A stretch of DNA of 64,000 nucleotides. It comes from Cyrtodaria siliqua (lineage: Eukaryota; Mollusca; Bivalvia; Adapedonta; Hiatellidae). Under the pieces are notes generated by a model. That model saw only the letters and a list, made by a program, of their open reading frames with translations. It was not told the DNA's origin and ran no database searches. How positions within the stretch are numbered: position 1 is the first letter of the stretch; every line of letters starts with the position of its first letter. Of the stretch, positions 12,293 to 23,871 are shown in pieces. The position numbers were made by a program, and so were the translations under genes. The DNA lies in NCBI GenBank assembly GCA_037043455.1, contig JAWPHD010001142.1, forward strand, positions 264,501 through 328,500, in the 5' to 3' direction.

Positions 12293-12981
12293 TGGAGCAT
12301 TTTTTTCAAAAGATAGAATTGTCCTCCTGTTGTATCAATTAATAAAAAGATTTTTCATGAAATTTGGAAGGGAAAAAAAATAACTGGCATTGAGAACGAG
12401 GCCGAACAATGCCCTGAGAAATACCCAAAAGACCACTGAAATTCGAACACTGGCATCTAAAAACTTGTTCAATGTACCCTGTACACACCCACCTGAGATG
12501 TGTATCATTGCCACTACCATATATTGTACAGTTGTATCGAACCTTTTTTCTTGGCAATTGAAAAGAAAATATTAAAGCCAGAGTAAAGCCCTATTTCTCT
12601 CCTTAACCCGCTAAGCACGACAATAATAGCCTTTGCGTCCATTGTAAACCCAGATCAGCCTTAAATGGTCTGAATTCAAAGAAAAAACAGTCTTATTATA
12701 TATATGTAGCAGGTTAAGCTTAGAATTTCTCGGTTACCATGGTTACTATAATACCTACAAATCAATGTTTGTTTTAGAGGGTAGTCATAATTGTTAGAAC
12801 TGCAGAACTCTGCAGCACATCATGTACACCCTGGCAGTCGCAGGTCTACTGGGAAACTTCCATCTCATTTCCCTCTAAGGTCACTGTCCAACATTACTTT
12901 TAACTGGACGGAAAACCATGTTACATTTCTATTGGCGCAAAACTACAATTTCTCCTCGATATAAAGTTCATTGCCATATAT

Positions 12982-13264
12982 CAGGGCCGTCGTTTGACCG
13001 TTTTTAAAAGTATATATTTTTCCCCTTTTCCTGTGAAAAATTCCCCTTAAAATAAATAATTAGAAAATGTTATACAGGAAAACAGCATACTTTTTTAATT
13101 TGGAATGGTACATTCTTGGTGCCACTTAAATAATAAAAAAAAAACAGATATATAATTGATGCAAATTTTGTAGCAAAAAAAATCCCCTTTCCTTTAAAAT
13201 CGACGCAAAATTCCCCCCCTCTCACGGCCCGGCCCCATTCCCCCAATACAGAAAGACGGCCCTG
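12982..13264. mobile_element. Short hAT-like non-autonomous element
   Basis: Begins CAGGGCCGTC and ends with the exact complement gacggccctg. 283 bases, C-rich 'ccccttttcc' phrases inside. CAGGG ends are typical of hAT elements; an 8-base target duplication is not clear. 12293-12981 and 13265-13640 hold nothing recognised. Confidence 0.65.
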
Positions 13265-13646
13265 TATAATATATACCTGCGTGTATAAAATTTGTAAACT
13301 CTGAAGGAAGAGTTTTTAAGGCTGAAAGAATAACTATCAATCCATTTATAAAAAATTATAAAATGTACACAAATTGGTCGTAACAAGTCTTAATCACAGT
13401 TAAACATCACAAAAATGGATTCACAATGTTAAAACGTCTTCCGACAGATTTTTTTATCAGGAATTTTTTCACTTGATGGGAGGCATCTTGTCTGCATCAG
13501 TCTGGTCACTCGTGAAAAAAAATACTCCTCATCCTGTTAACGAATTCCTGATAAGTTTTATGTCATTTAATTTTTAATTTTAGAGTTAAATGAAAAATAC
13601 GTTCATGTATTCATCAAAACTCCGTATCATCCTGTCCGACTTTCAC

Positions 13647-13725
13647 TATAGATCTAGACTGTACCAGAATAATTATACTATCACGGCCATGAGTATGTAT
13701 AGATCTAGACTGTACCAGAATAATA
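13647..13725. repeat. 51-base local duplication
   Basis: tatagatctagactgtacca begins at 13647 and again at 13698. Two copies only. Confidence 0.75.
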
Positions 13726-13828
13726 TCCAATCAAATAAAGATGCAGATTTTTTGAGTGGCCAGTTTCAATATAACATCAAATCTCTGACACTGTATTTGT
13801 AAACTTGTGTTCTGCTGATATTTGCTTT

Positions 13829-13900
13829 AAAGTAGCTTTCCCGCCAACAATAGCCAAATTTTACAATACATGTATACCGTTTCTTATTCTACTGACGAGG
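13829..13900. repeat. Dispersed repeat piece (agtagctttcccgccaacaa)
   Basis: Matches 19645-19720 (agtagctatcccgccaacaa, agccaaattttacaa, ccatttctta). Two diverged copies; family unknown. Confidence 0.6.
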
Positions 13901-13921
13901 AGGAATATATATATAACTTTC

Positions 13922-14140
13922 ATATACTACTCAAAATTTGCTAAGGATCACTTTTATTCTTCCGTATAATTTTATTATAAATTAATTCACAATAACGATA
14001 TTAATTTCATTGATTCTTCAACAATTCCACAATTTGAATCAGTCATGACCATACACTGCCCTAAATAATTTCATGTTAAAAATAGAATAAGAAAATCAGA
14101 CAGCAAAAAAGCGATCCTTAGCAAATTTTGAGTAGTATAT
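13922..14140. mobile_element. 219-base Tc1/mariner-like MITE
   Basis: Perfect inverted repeats of about 27 bases: tatactactcaaaatttgc, taaggatc on the left and its complement on the right (14113-14139), flanked by TA. AT-rich interior without coding capacity. Confidence 0.85.
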
Positions 14141-14442
14141 TTTGGGAATCCAAACCCTATAGAAACAATATGAACAGCTTTAACCAGCCAGGCCAAACCC
14201 CAAAACTGGAGCGACGAATTAAAAGAGTTACATGTACGCATATTCAATATTCAATCACGGATAATTTAAGAAACAGATAAATCTCTGCTTTTAATCAGCA
14301 CATAATATTATGCATGATGACCTGGATATAGTTTTAATAAATGGTGTTGATGTAAAAAAAAAGTAGTTATTTGGCGGGATATCTACTCTTTTTAAGTTGC
14401 CATTTAAATGATAATTCCTCTTCACAGGAAGTGAATCCAGGT

Positions 14443-14872
14443 TTAAAGGACCACATGGCAATCTTTTAAAAACTTGCGTCGCCCCGTTAGTTTTTTTTAC
14501 AAAAATTGCATTTATTTGCTCCTTAATATTAATTATAAGAATAGTAAAAAGTAAATAGTTTTAGCTATTTACTAACTATTGATTACATTTCATTAATAAT
14601 ATATTTAAACATTTATTTGGTAGAATAACGAACAAAAGCTATTGTTACCAGTTAAATCAGTCAGTAAATGGCTGTTCTTACCATTTTAGAATAATGCTAA
14701 ATCAAGGGCTATTTATGCCATAGATTAAGCATGCTAAAGTGAGAACTCAAAATTGTCTACATTGTATATGCAAGCAGATTTAAACTCAAATTGATACTGG
14801 ATTATTAAATCAAGAGGCTAATTTTAATGCATGTCAGATAAACGCTTCAAGATTGCCGTGTGTCTCTTTAAA
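14443..14872. mobile_element. TTAA-flanked MITE (ccacatggcaatctt family)
   Basis: ttaaaggaccacatggcaat on the left and attgccgtgtgtctctttaa on the right. Shares gcgtcgcc/gttagttttt near the end with 11020-11050. 430 bases. Confidence 0.8.
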
Positions 14873-14919
14873 GTACAGATTCGATGCATAATGCTGATCC
14901 CAATCTACAAAAACATTCA

Positions 14920-15110
14920 ACTTTTGTACACACTGTAACATAATCCCACTAGATGTACAGGGTTTAACAGCACCGCAACACAACATGGGTTATATGGCGC
15001 CCAGGTGGAAGCCTCATTTACACGCACATCAAGATAGAATATGAACCATGGATCCAAAAACGCCACAACCGTTGGAAAAACAGAGTTACTCCAACTCCAA
15101 CTTGTAAAAC
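14920..15110 (-). repeat. Dispersed SINE-like module, copy 3
   Basis: Minus strand shows the ...ATTCTATCTTGATG...GGCGCCATATAACCC core plus GGTGCTGTTAAACCC, the tail type I recall from invertebrate SINEs. Related to 1629 and 9210 but more diverged at its 5' half. Confidence 0.5.
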
Positions 15111-15330
15111 TCTTCAACTTGGCACTTTGTGACTTTGTGATAAAACATTTACTGAGCTTCATTTCCTGTTCTTAAAACTCAACAATTTTGAAGTATAATA
15201 TTTGAAGGATATGAACTTTTTAAATTATAAATATGCACGTGGTATATTTTAATCCAAGATCTCTTTGAAATCTCAAAAATTAGTATGTTTAAAAAAAGTC
15301 AGTTCTGCATTTTATAAACAAACAGTATAC

Positions 15331-15609
15331 CAGGGTTCCCACCCCTATTGGAAGGCCAAAGTCAAGGACTAACTTCAAGGACCTTTTTTCCAAAATTCAA
15401 GGACTAATATTCGCGCAATGTAATGCCCAAAACAGTAACAAATATTCTAAGAACGCACAACCAATAGCCATTTTTGGGATGAACAGCAAAAATCCAGAAT
15501 TTAAAAACTTTCAAGTAACTAATCAGATTTTCAAGCACTTTTCAGGCCTTGAATTTTTTTTTCCAAATTCAAGTACTTTCAAGGATTTCAAGGACCCGTG
15601 GGAACCCTG
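15331..15609. mobile_element. hAT-like MITE (cagggttcccac ends)
   Basis: CAGGGTTCCCAC and its complement GTGGGAACCCTG are perfect inverted repeats. GTATAC directly flanks both ends (15325-15330, 15610-15615), giving a 6-base duplication where hAT normally gives 8. Interior carries caaggacttt/tcaaggacc phrases common in such elements. It lies about 180 bases past the TMED stop, so may fall in the 3' UTR. Confidence 0.85.
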
Positions 15610-15788
15610 GTATACGTTGTGCTGCGTTTACAAGTATGGTATATCACTTGACCATCATATTACATTTTTGTATGTCCGTTCTTGTATTTCTTGTTTTGTA
15701 TTTTCAATGTTTTGATGTGCAATCTGTTGTAACATTATCTGTTAACAATTTGAAAATCCTTGATCTATCTAACGTGTCTTTAAGTGTC

Positions 15789-16010
15789 TCATACGGGTCT
15801 CCTCTTGTCCGTGAAAAAGCTGCGCAGCACCAGAACCTGCCCTACACCGATTATTAAGATAACGATAGTTTGTCCAATGGACCAGAAAAACACACGCTCA
15901 TTTAGGTCCTCAGCGTGAGCACGACCCCTAGACTCCGATATCCTGAAATCTGTCTGGTCGTCAAGTACTCCATTCAGCTGATCGTGGATATTCGCTGCAC
16001 CAGTTTCAAG
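15789..16010 (-). CDS. TMED7: TMED7-like exon 3 (coiled coil, membrane helix, cytosolic tail, stop)
   Basis: The minus strand after an acceptor CTATTTTTAG reads LETGAANIHDQLN, then RGRAHAEDLNERVFFW, a hydrophobic helix, then RSFFTDKRRPV and a TGA stop at 15789-15791. This is the C-terminal third of a p24 protein and supplies exactly what exons 1 and 2 lack. It joins exon 2 in phase 0 (SAMTL|LETGA). No open frame of 74 codons starting with ATG exists here, so it is easily missed by ORF calling. The exon sits about 16.3 kb from exon 2. Confidence 0.92.
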   Translation of the reverse strand, partial: LETGAANIHDQLNGVLDDQTDFRISESRGRAHAEDLNERVFFWSIGQTIVILIIGVGQVLVLRSFFTDKRRPV

Positions 16011-16358
16011 CTAAAAATAGAACATGGAAATACCGTGTCAGGGTATATGTAGATTTTTTCTTTTAATTTACTACATACCAGCCAAAAAATGCATATTACA
16101 ACTACGCTTAAAATTAATAAAACCTAATATTTAAATCGCTATTGCATTCGCTACGATGAATCTTTTTTGACACGCTGCATAACTTAATAGAATATTGCAC
16201 ATGAGGTGTGTGTCTAAAATGTTGCCGATCGTAACAGCTGTTACATTTTACTCCATAAAAATCCCCTTATAATAAACTATTTTTTCGAAATAAGTAATAA
16301 ATCTGGCGTATATAGAAGAAATCAACGCCATTTTAAAGGTAAATATTTATGTAAATAT

Positions 16359-16514
16359 AAGGAATGAAATGCGCTCTTTTGGTTTACATTGGGGTATAAA
16401 AAACATTTGGATGGTTTAAAGTATGTGTGGAGTCCTGTCCAGACTCCACACATTTTAAACCACCCAAATATTGTTCATACCACAATGAAAACAAAAGAGC
16501 GCATTTCATTCCTT
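16359..16514. repeat. 155-base near-perfect palindrome in TMED intron 2
   Basis: Arms of about 75 bases: left begins aaggaatgaaatgcgctctt, right ends with its complement. The centre is GTGTGGAGTC, a 7-base loop, GACTCCACAC. Transcription from either strand would give a long hairpin. Could be a tiny foldback element. 16515-17270 holds only one piece of the caatcaagagctgtaactttg family. Confidence 0.85.
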
Positions 16515-17321
16515 AATTGTTTTCATTTTTGTTTGAATTTTCTCTGCAGTAATTAACAAACTTTTTTACTGTATTATGGGGTTGCCATTATAGGGCCGGA
16601 GAACGCTCCTTTGGTTTGATATGCATACATGTATTTACCCACTATTGTGAAGCTACTTCATGTTATTGCATTGATAATCTAACCAAAAAACAGTTATTTA
16701 TCATGGGCAATGACTGTGTACATGACCCAGAGGTAGGACGCAAACAAACTTGCAGTCATTTATTTTGACATACTTCTAATCAAGAGCTGTAACTTTGTCA
16801 AACTCTCCCAATAGCCAAGTGAAACAACCATTGCAATGATGTTTGGTGACACTCCAATACCTTTTACTATAAGAAAAGTGTTGAAGGCGCGACAACGTGA
16901 TATCACATGTATAAGCTTGACAAGCCTAGAGCTAATAAAAGTTAGATGTGTTGATCTGTCATGAATACTGGCGTAATTTTCAGCTGTGAGACAACTTCAC
17001 TCCAAACTTACAAATCTAATTAATTTATACTATTATTTTATAGAGATGAAGAAGGAAGGTTTTAGTTACACACTGGTTAATGTAGCTGCACTCTGGGTTT
17101 AATGTAGTACAAACTGGTTAATGATTATGGTGGTACAGAAATACATGTACAGGTATTATAGCCAATATGGATGGGTAAGTTTAGAAGGGTTAATTAGGGG
17201 TCAGAAGTAAAAGAAGGGACTGGGTGAGAAAAAAAATCCCAATCAGAATCTTATATATAAAAGAAAACAAGAGGTCAATGACCTTGAAGCTCTACCGATT
17301 GATTTTGATTTCAGGAAGTAG

Positions 17322-18216
17322 TCGCTACAGACTTGTTTTTTGAAAATCTATTTTTAACCGTGGCGGCCATCTTGAATTTTCGGCCGACCTGAAATTTTGC
17401 TAGGATCAATTAGACATTAAGAGCAACATTCCTGTGAAGTTTCATGAAAATCCGTCAAGTAGTTTCAGAGGAGTAGTCGCTACAAGTTTTCTTTATATAA
17501 CTCTATGTAAACAAAGATGGCCGCTGGCAGCCATGTTTAACGTCAAATCAAAACGATTTTCGACAAGGACCAACATCATGTCATACTGATCATTTTAGAA
17601 AAAGTCCCATATCAATATCTCTTATTGTTTTGAAGAAGTAGTCGCTACAAACTTATTTATTTTAAATCTATTTTTAGCTGTGGCGGCCATCTTGAATTTC
17701 CGGCCGACCTGAAATTTTTCTAGGATCAACTAGACATCAAGAGCAACATTCCTGTGAAGTTTCATGAACATCCGTCAAGTAGTTTCAGAGGAGTAGTCGC
17801 TACAAGTTTTTACTATATAACTCTATGTAAACAAAGATGGCCGCTGGCAGCAATGTTTAACGTTGAATCAAAACGATTTTTGACAAGGATCAACATCATG
17901 TCATGCTGATCATTTTAGAAAAAGTCCCATATCAATATCACTTATAGTTTTCAAGAAGTAGTCGCTACAAACTTGTATTTTAAAACTCTATTTTTAGCTT
18001 TGGTGGCCATCTTGGATTTCACATCAACATGAATTTTTGCTAGGATCAACTAGACTTGATGGGCAACATTTCTGTAAAGTTTCATGAATATCCATCCAGT
18101 AGTTTCAGAGGAGTTGTCGCTACAAATAATAGTTTACGGACAGATGGCCCGACGGACGGACGACGGACGCCGCACCACGGCATAAGCTCTGCTGATCTCT
18201 GATCAGTCGAGCTAAA
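17322..18216 (+). repeat. Tandem array of ~310-320-base units ending in gacggacggacgacggacgcc
   Basis: gtcgctacaa marks unit starts at 17331, 17641 and 17961 and half-unit positions at 17473, 17794 and 18117. Each unit has tggcggccatcttgaatttt, aggatcaactagaca and aaagatggccgctggcagc. The 3' end (18140-18216) has the GACGG tail, ccgcaccacggcataagctc and a self-complementary ctgatctctgatcagtcgag. Confidence 0.9.
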
Positions 18217-18567
18217 AACTAAAGAAATATAAAACATACATTTTATGAAAATGTTCCCTTAAAAAGCATTCCCCTAAATAGAGGAATCATGCTCTTTTCC
18301 CCGAATTTTGAGTCTTGCACTTCTTTTTTCCCAAAATCAGCAGGCCAAGGCCTATTCCCAATTTTCTTGAAAAAAGCCCTGTCATAGATATATAAAATAT
18401 AATCTATTTTGATGTGACAAACAAAACAGACGTCAACAATTCTGTACATTCCTTTGACAAAATAATTCTACACAAAATTTAGTTAACTGAATACGTTAAA
18501 CAAAAAAGACACTTTATCTAGACATCTGAATTACCCTTTTTAAGAAGAACTAAAGAAAACACCTTAT

Positions 18568-18715
18568 AGGCATTTAGTCTATGTTTAGAAACAACTCATC
18601 TAGGCATTTAGTCTATTTTTAGAAACAACTCATCTCTAGAGGCATTTAGTCTATTTTTAGAAAAAACTCATCTAGACATTTAGTCTATTTTTAGAAACAA
18701 CTCATCTAGACATTT
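18568..18715. repeat. 34-base tandem repeat
   Basis: ggcatttagtctatttttag, aaacaactcatcta repeated four to five times, then interrupted at 18716; one more unit start (catttagtctatt) follows the insertion at 19075. Confidence 0.85.
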
Positions 18716-19074
18716 CCGGGTTTGACACTAACAGTTTTCCCATTGTCCTGTGCCAGGTAGATTCTACTGGGGACAAGTTAATTGTCCCAGGTGACCTGTC
18801 CTACGGACAACTAAATTTTTTAACAAGAAATGAATTTTACATCTTTAAAACTTGTGACTGAAAAAATGTCAAAACATTGGCGAGCACATTGTAAATGACA
18901 AATAAAAACCATCTTGTTTTCATTGGTGGAATACAACCGAGGGAATGTAATGTCACTTTCAGGATTGATCTTGTTTTTTGTATCACTTTTACATGAAGTG
19001 AGGGGACAAGTAAATTTGACTGGGGACAAGTAAATTGTGTAAGTTACTTGTCCTATGGACAATTTCAAACCCTG
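18716..19074. mobile_element. Short element inserted in the 34-base repeat
   Basis: Left CCGGGTTTGA and right TCAAACCCTG are inverted (one mismatch), and CATTT flanks both sides. The interior repeats ggggacaagtaaatt/tgtccta(c/t)ggacaa in both orientations. Host repeat reconstructs as catctagacatttagtc. 359 bases. Confidence 0.75.
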
Positions 19075-19079
19075 CATTT

Positions 19080-20219
19080 AGTCTATTAAAGAACAGAAGG
19101 CATGTAGACACTGATCTACACATGTATATTTGTGTGTGAAAATGTGTGAAACACGCGCAAGTCTCAGTTCCAACAAGGCTAATGAATGCAGAGTGAAACA
19201 AAAAATTGTGAGAGTGCTATAAAAAGTAACTATGTGACGAGAGTTGACTATTGTGCAGGTTTTATTGAAAGGTGCGACCATAGTAATAGTATAGAATTCA
19301 TCGACTTAGATCAGACCAAGAATCACGCTCTAATCTGTATTAAACAGTTTTTACTTTGTAGAATACCATGTTGGTCAGTGAAAGACGTGCATTTATATAC
19401 ATGTACATGTAGTGGTGGTGGTCTTAATATATTTCCTTTTAATTTAAAATAGTATTATAAATCTTTTCAATAACGTTTAAAACGCTATAACACTGCAATA
19501 TTTAAATAATTATTTTACCTGTTTTATTAACATCCACGGAAGATTGCTTCATTTGGTATTTGACTGTGTTTTTTTTAAACTTTAAATGCGTCTACCAAAT
19601 GCTGACAAATAGTACCAAAATCATACGTCATAAATGTTTACGTTAAAGTAGCTATCCCGCCAACAACAGCCAAATTTTACAACAAAGGTACCCCATTTCT
19701 TAACCTACTAACATCACAATTAGGTATATACATATAATTTATCTATCAAATACTGTTTTTCAACGTTTTTTACATGTAAGGCTTCAGTTTAAACTATCAG
19801 ACACTGATTTCAACATGCAGGAGTTAAGTTTAATGTTTCCATTTTTTTTTTACATAGACCAATCCTGTTTATTTATTAAACAGAAATGTGAAAGAGTTTT
19901 TCATTTATTATAAACCTGCCTGTTTCTTATTCCACTGACACTGTATTTCAATGATCTGAGAAAAAAAACAACACCAATACCATAAAATATTAACATGAAA
20001 TAGCCTGTCATGTACCGTATACATGTAGAATGTTCAAAGAATTAAGTACATAATTATTCAGTGCATTTAAAAAGGGGTTTTATCTTTCTTCCACTGCTTT
20101 CTGATTGATTTATTTTATATTGGTAAACTAAATTTCGATCCCTTATTGATGATTCAGTACATAAATAAAATACTACCATAACAGAAACTCCTGGATGCTT
20201 AGTTATTAAAAGTTGCCAG
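19080..20219. other. AT-rich intron sequence, no gene
   Basis: Only recognisable part is the dispersed repeat piece at 19645-19720. Several short frames have no family features. Confidence 0.5.
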
Positions 20220-20740
20220 AATGCAGATGTCAAATACGCATGATGCATCAGCAGAATACAGACGTCACACATCTATGATGCATCAGCAGAATGCAGACGT
20301 CACACACCCATGATGCATCAGCAGCATACAGACGTCACAAACCCACGATGCATCAGCAGAATACAGACATCACACATCTATGATGCATCAGCAGAATGCA
20401 GACGTCACACACCCATGATGCATCAGCAGCATACAGACGTCACAAACCCACGATGCATCAGCAGAATACAGACATCACACATCTATGATGCATCAGCAGA
20501 ATGCAGACATCACACCCTTGATGCATCAGCACAATGCAGACGTCACACACCCACGATGCATCAGCAGAATGCAGACATCACACACCCATGATGCATCAGC
20601 AGAATGTAAACGTCACATACCCATGTCAGATGCAAAGCAGAATGCAGATATCACATACGGTACCCATAATGCATCATCAGAATGCAGACATCACATACCC
20701 ATGATGCATCAGCATTATACAGACATTAGCCATGATGCAC
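20220..20740. repeat. 35-base minisatellite
   Basis: About 15 units of tgatgcatcagcagaatgca, gacgtcacacaccca. Each holds the palindrome TGATGCATCA and most hold gACGTCA (a CRE-like core). A 105-base block of three units is repeated at 20274 and 20379. Confidence 0.93.
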
Positions 20741-21035
20741 CAGCAGTCTCCTTTGAACATTCTTACAACATATACAGTACATTTATATCTCAGTGTGGAT
20801 AACTGAAGTATTTGTTTGAAGAAAAGTGTACATGTTGTTTATTGTCACATCAGCCAATCGCCAGTAAAGCTTACAGGACCACCACCACATTTACAACACC
20901 AACCATAGCATGCACAATTGTGTAGTAAGGATTTCTGTTTGCACTGTATACTGTTGAATTCGATTGTAAAATGGATGAAAAATGGAAGTCTGTTGTTTTC
21001 ACGAATAATGAATATACATACATGTACGCAAAATG

Positions 21036-21095
21036 TTAAGGCCATCCTTAAAAAAGTGTTGGTTTGTTGTGGTCAGACCCAAACAGTTTTAAGTG
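21036..21095 (+). mobile_element. Solo end of the aaggccatcctt MITE
   Basis: taaggccatccttaaaaaag, ttggtttgttgtggtcagac resembles the right terminus of 31941-32184 in inverse orientation. No partner end is seen. The rest of 20741-21620 shows nothing recognised. Confidence 0.6.
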
Positions 21096-21620
21096 GGTAG
21101 GTGGGATCTTCATTTTTTAATAACCAAATGATCTTTAATTCTTACAGTGGTGAAAGCATTTTACAAAACATAGACTTTAGTGTCCCGTCTGTATTATACA
21201 TACGATCAGTTTTAATGTGTCTCAAAAATGTTATGTTTTCAGCTTATAAATATTGACCTATAATAAAAAATAAAATTAACGATCAAATATACATGTATAT
21301 ACCCGATATTCGTGCAATTTGTGGCGCGATCCTAAAATATGAAGGGAAAGAAGTTCTCTAAATGCTAGAAGGAAAAGTTGGGTAGCTCCCTTTCTAGTAA
21401 GTAGATCGGAGCACAGCAACCAACATTTTTTTTAAAAATGGCCATAACATTGAAATATATATGTTTACACAAGTCTATATAAAACAGTCTATTGAATTAT
21501 TTCAGAATTATTTTTAGTTTAGAATTTGCCATATCAAAATTCAAGTAACCATATCCACAATTCATTGAGTAATGAGTAATGCAAAGATTTAAAATAAATT
21601 AATTGTTTTCCAAACATGGA

Positions 21621-23423
21621 ACTCAATGTGTTCGCACAATATAGCGAGTCCTACATGTATATAGGAAACACTCAATGTGTTCGCACAATATAGTGAGTCA
21701 TATATAGGAAATACTCAATGTGTTCTCACAATATAATGAGTCATATATAGGAAATACTCAATGAGTTCTCACAATATAACGAGTCATATATAGGAAATAC
21801 TCAATGTGTTCTCACAATATAGTGAGTCATATATAGGAAATACTCAATGTGTTCTCACAATATAATGAGTCATATATAGGAAATACTCAATGTGTTCTCA
21901 CAATATAACGAGTCATATATAGGAAATACTCAATGTGTTCTCACAATATAACGAGTCATATATAGGAAACAATCAATGTGTTCTCACAATATAGTGAGTC
22001 ATATATAGGAAATACTCAATGTGTTCTCACAATATAACGAGTCATATATAGGAAATACTCAATGTGTTCTCACAATATAACGAGTCATATATAGGAAATA
22101 CTCAATGTGTTCTCACAATATAGTGAGTCATATATAGGAAATACTCAATGTGTTCTCACAATATAACGAGTCATATATAGGAAATACTCAATGTGTTCTC
22201 ACAATATAACGAGTCATATATAGGAAATACTCAATGTGTTCTCACAATATAGTGAGTCATATATAGGAAATACTCAATGTGTTCTCACAATATAACGAGT
22301 CATATATAGGAAATACTCAATGTGTTCTCACAATATAGTGAGTCATATATAGGAAATACTCAATGTGTTCTCACAATATAATGAGTTATATATAGGAAAT
22401 ACTCAATGTGTTCTCACAATATAACGAGTCATATATAGGAAATACTCAATGTGTTCTCACAATATAGCGAGTCCTATATAGGAAATACTCAATGTGTTCT
22501 CACAATATAGAGAGTCCTATATAGGAAACAATCAATGTGTTCTCACAATATAGTGAGTCATATATAGGAAACACCCAATGTGTTCTCACAATACAGAGAG
22601 TCCTATATAGATACACCCAATGTGTTCTCACAATACAGAGAGTCCTATATAGGAAACACCCAATGTGTTCTCACAATACAGAGAGTCCTATATAGGAAAC
22701 ACCCAATGTGTTCTGACAAGTCAATATAGCGAGTCCTATATAGGAAACACTCAATGTGTTCTCACAATATAGTGAGTCCTATATAGGAAACACCCAATGT
22801 GTTCTCACAATACAGAGTCCTATATAGGAAACACTCAATGTGTTCTGACAATCTAGCGAGTCCTATATAGGAAACACCCAATGTGTTCTCACAATACAGC
22901 AAGTCCTATATAGGAAACACTCAATGTGTTCTCACAATATAGAGAGTCCTATATAGGAAACACTCAATGTGTTCTCACAATATAGCGAGTCCTATATAGG
23001 AAACACCCAATGTGTTCTCACAATATAGTGAGTCCTATATAGGAAACAATCAATGTGTTCTCACAATATAGCGAGTCATATATAGGAAACACTCAATGTG
23101 TTCTCACAATATAGTGAGTCCTATATAGGAAACACCCAATGTGTTCTGACAATATAGTGAGTACTATATAGGAAACACCCAATGTGTTCTGACAACATAG
23201 TGAGTCCTATATAGGAAACACTCAATGTGTTATCACACTACAGAGAGTCCTATATAGGAAACACCCAATGTGTTCTCACAATACAGAGTCCTATATAGGA
23301 AACACCCAATGTGTTCTGACAATATAGCGGGTCCTATATAGGAAACACCCAATGTGTTCTCACAATATAGTGAGTCCTATATAGGAAACAATCAATGTGT
23401 TCTCACAATATAGCGAGTCATAT
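21621..23423. repeat. 43-base satellite, left block
   Basis: About 42 head-to-tail monomers of 43 bases containing CCTATATAGG or CATATATAGG, CAATGTGTTCT and CTCACAATATAGTGAG. Early units mostly read gtcatatataggaaatactc and later ones gtcctatataggaaacaccc, so the block changes monomer type along its length. CTCAC/GTGAG and CCTATATAGG are self-complementary. The block is interrupted at 23424 by the transposon and resumes at 28166. Confidence 0.97.
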
Positions 23424-23436
23424 TAGCAACCCCAGT
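23424..23436 (+). repeat. Left terminal inverted repeat of the transposon
   Basis: TAGCAACCCCAGT, the exact complement of 28153-28165. It directly follows the target duplication copy at 23417-23423. Confidence 0.95.
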
Positions 23437-23871
23437 CATTTATTAAAGTATGTCAAAAAAGCATTCAACTTAATGAATATTATAGAGCTCTTTAATACTT
23501 CTGCAAAACAGTTTGAATTTTAAGTATACCTCTAGTAGAACAAAAGTTATTGAAATTTTAAGTTTAAAAAAATGGGTCGTTTTCAGAATTTTTCTCCTTA
23601 TTTAATGCAGATTTATTTCGCTCGACAACGGACCCGAAATCGAAGACAATTATTAACAAATTAGTGTATTTATTTTATTTTTCAAGATATCTTCATGAAA
23701 CTTGGCTATCTGGTGTATTTTTTTCTGCTGATTGCATTTCTGCATGTTAAAACTTTGTATCTTGATAGGGTATTAAGTTATTTAAGAAAAATGAAACACA
23801 TTTTCAATTTTTTTTAATATACATTTTAACGGCATATTATATTAAGATGTCCTATCTAAGAACAACAATAT

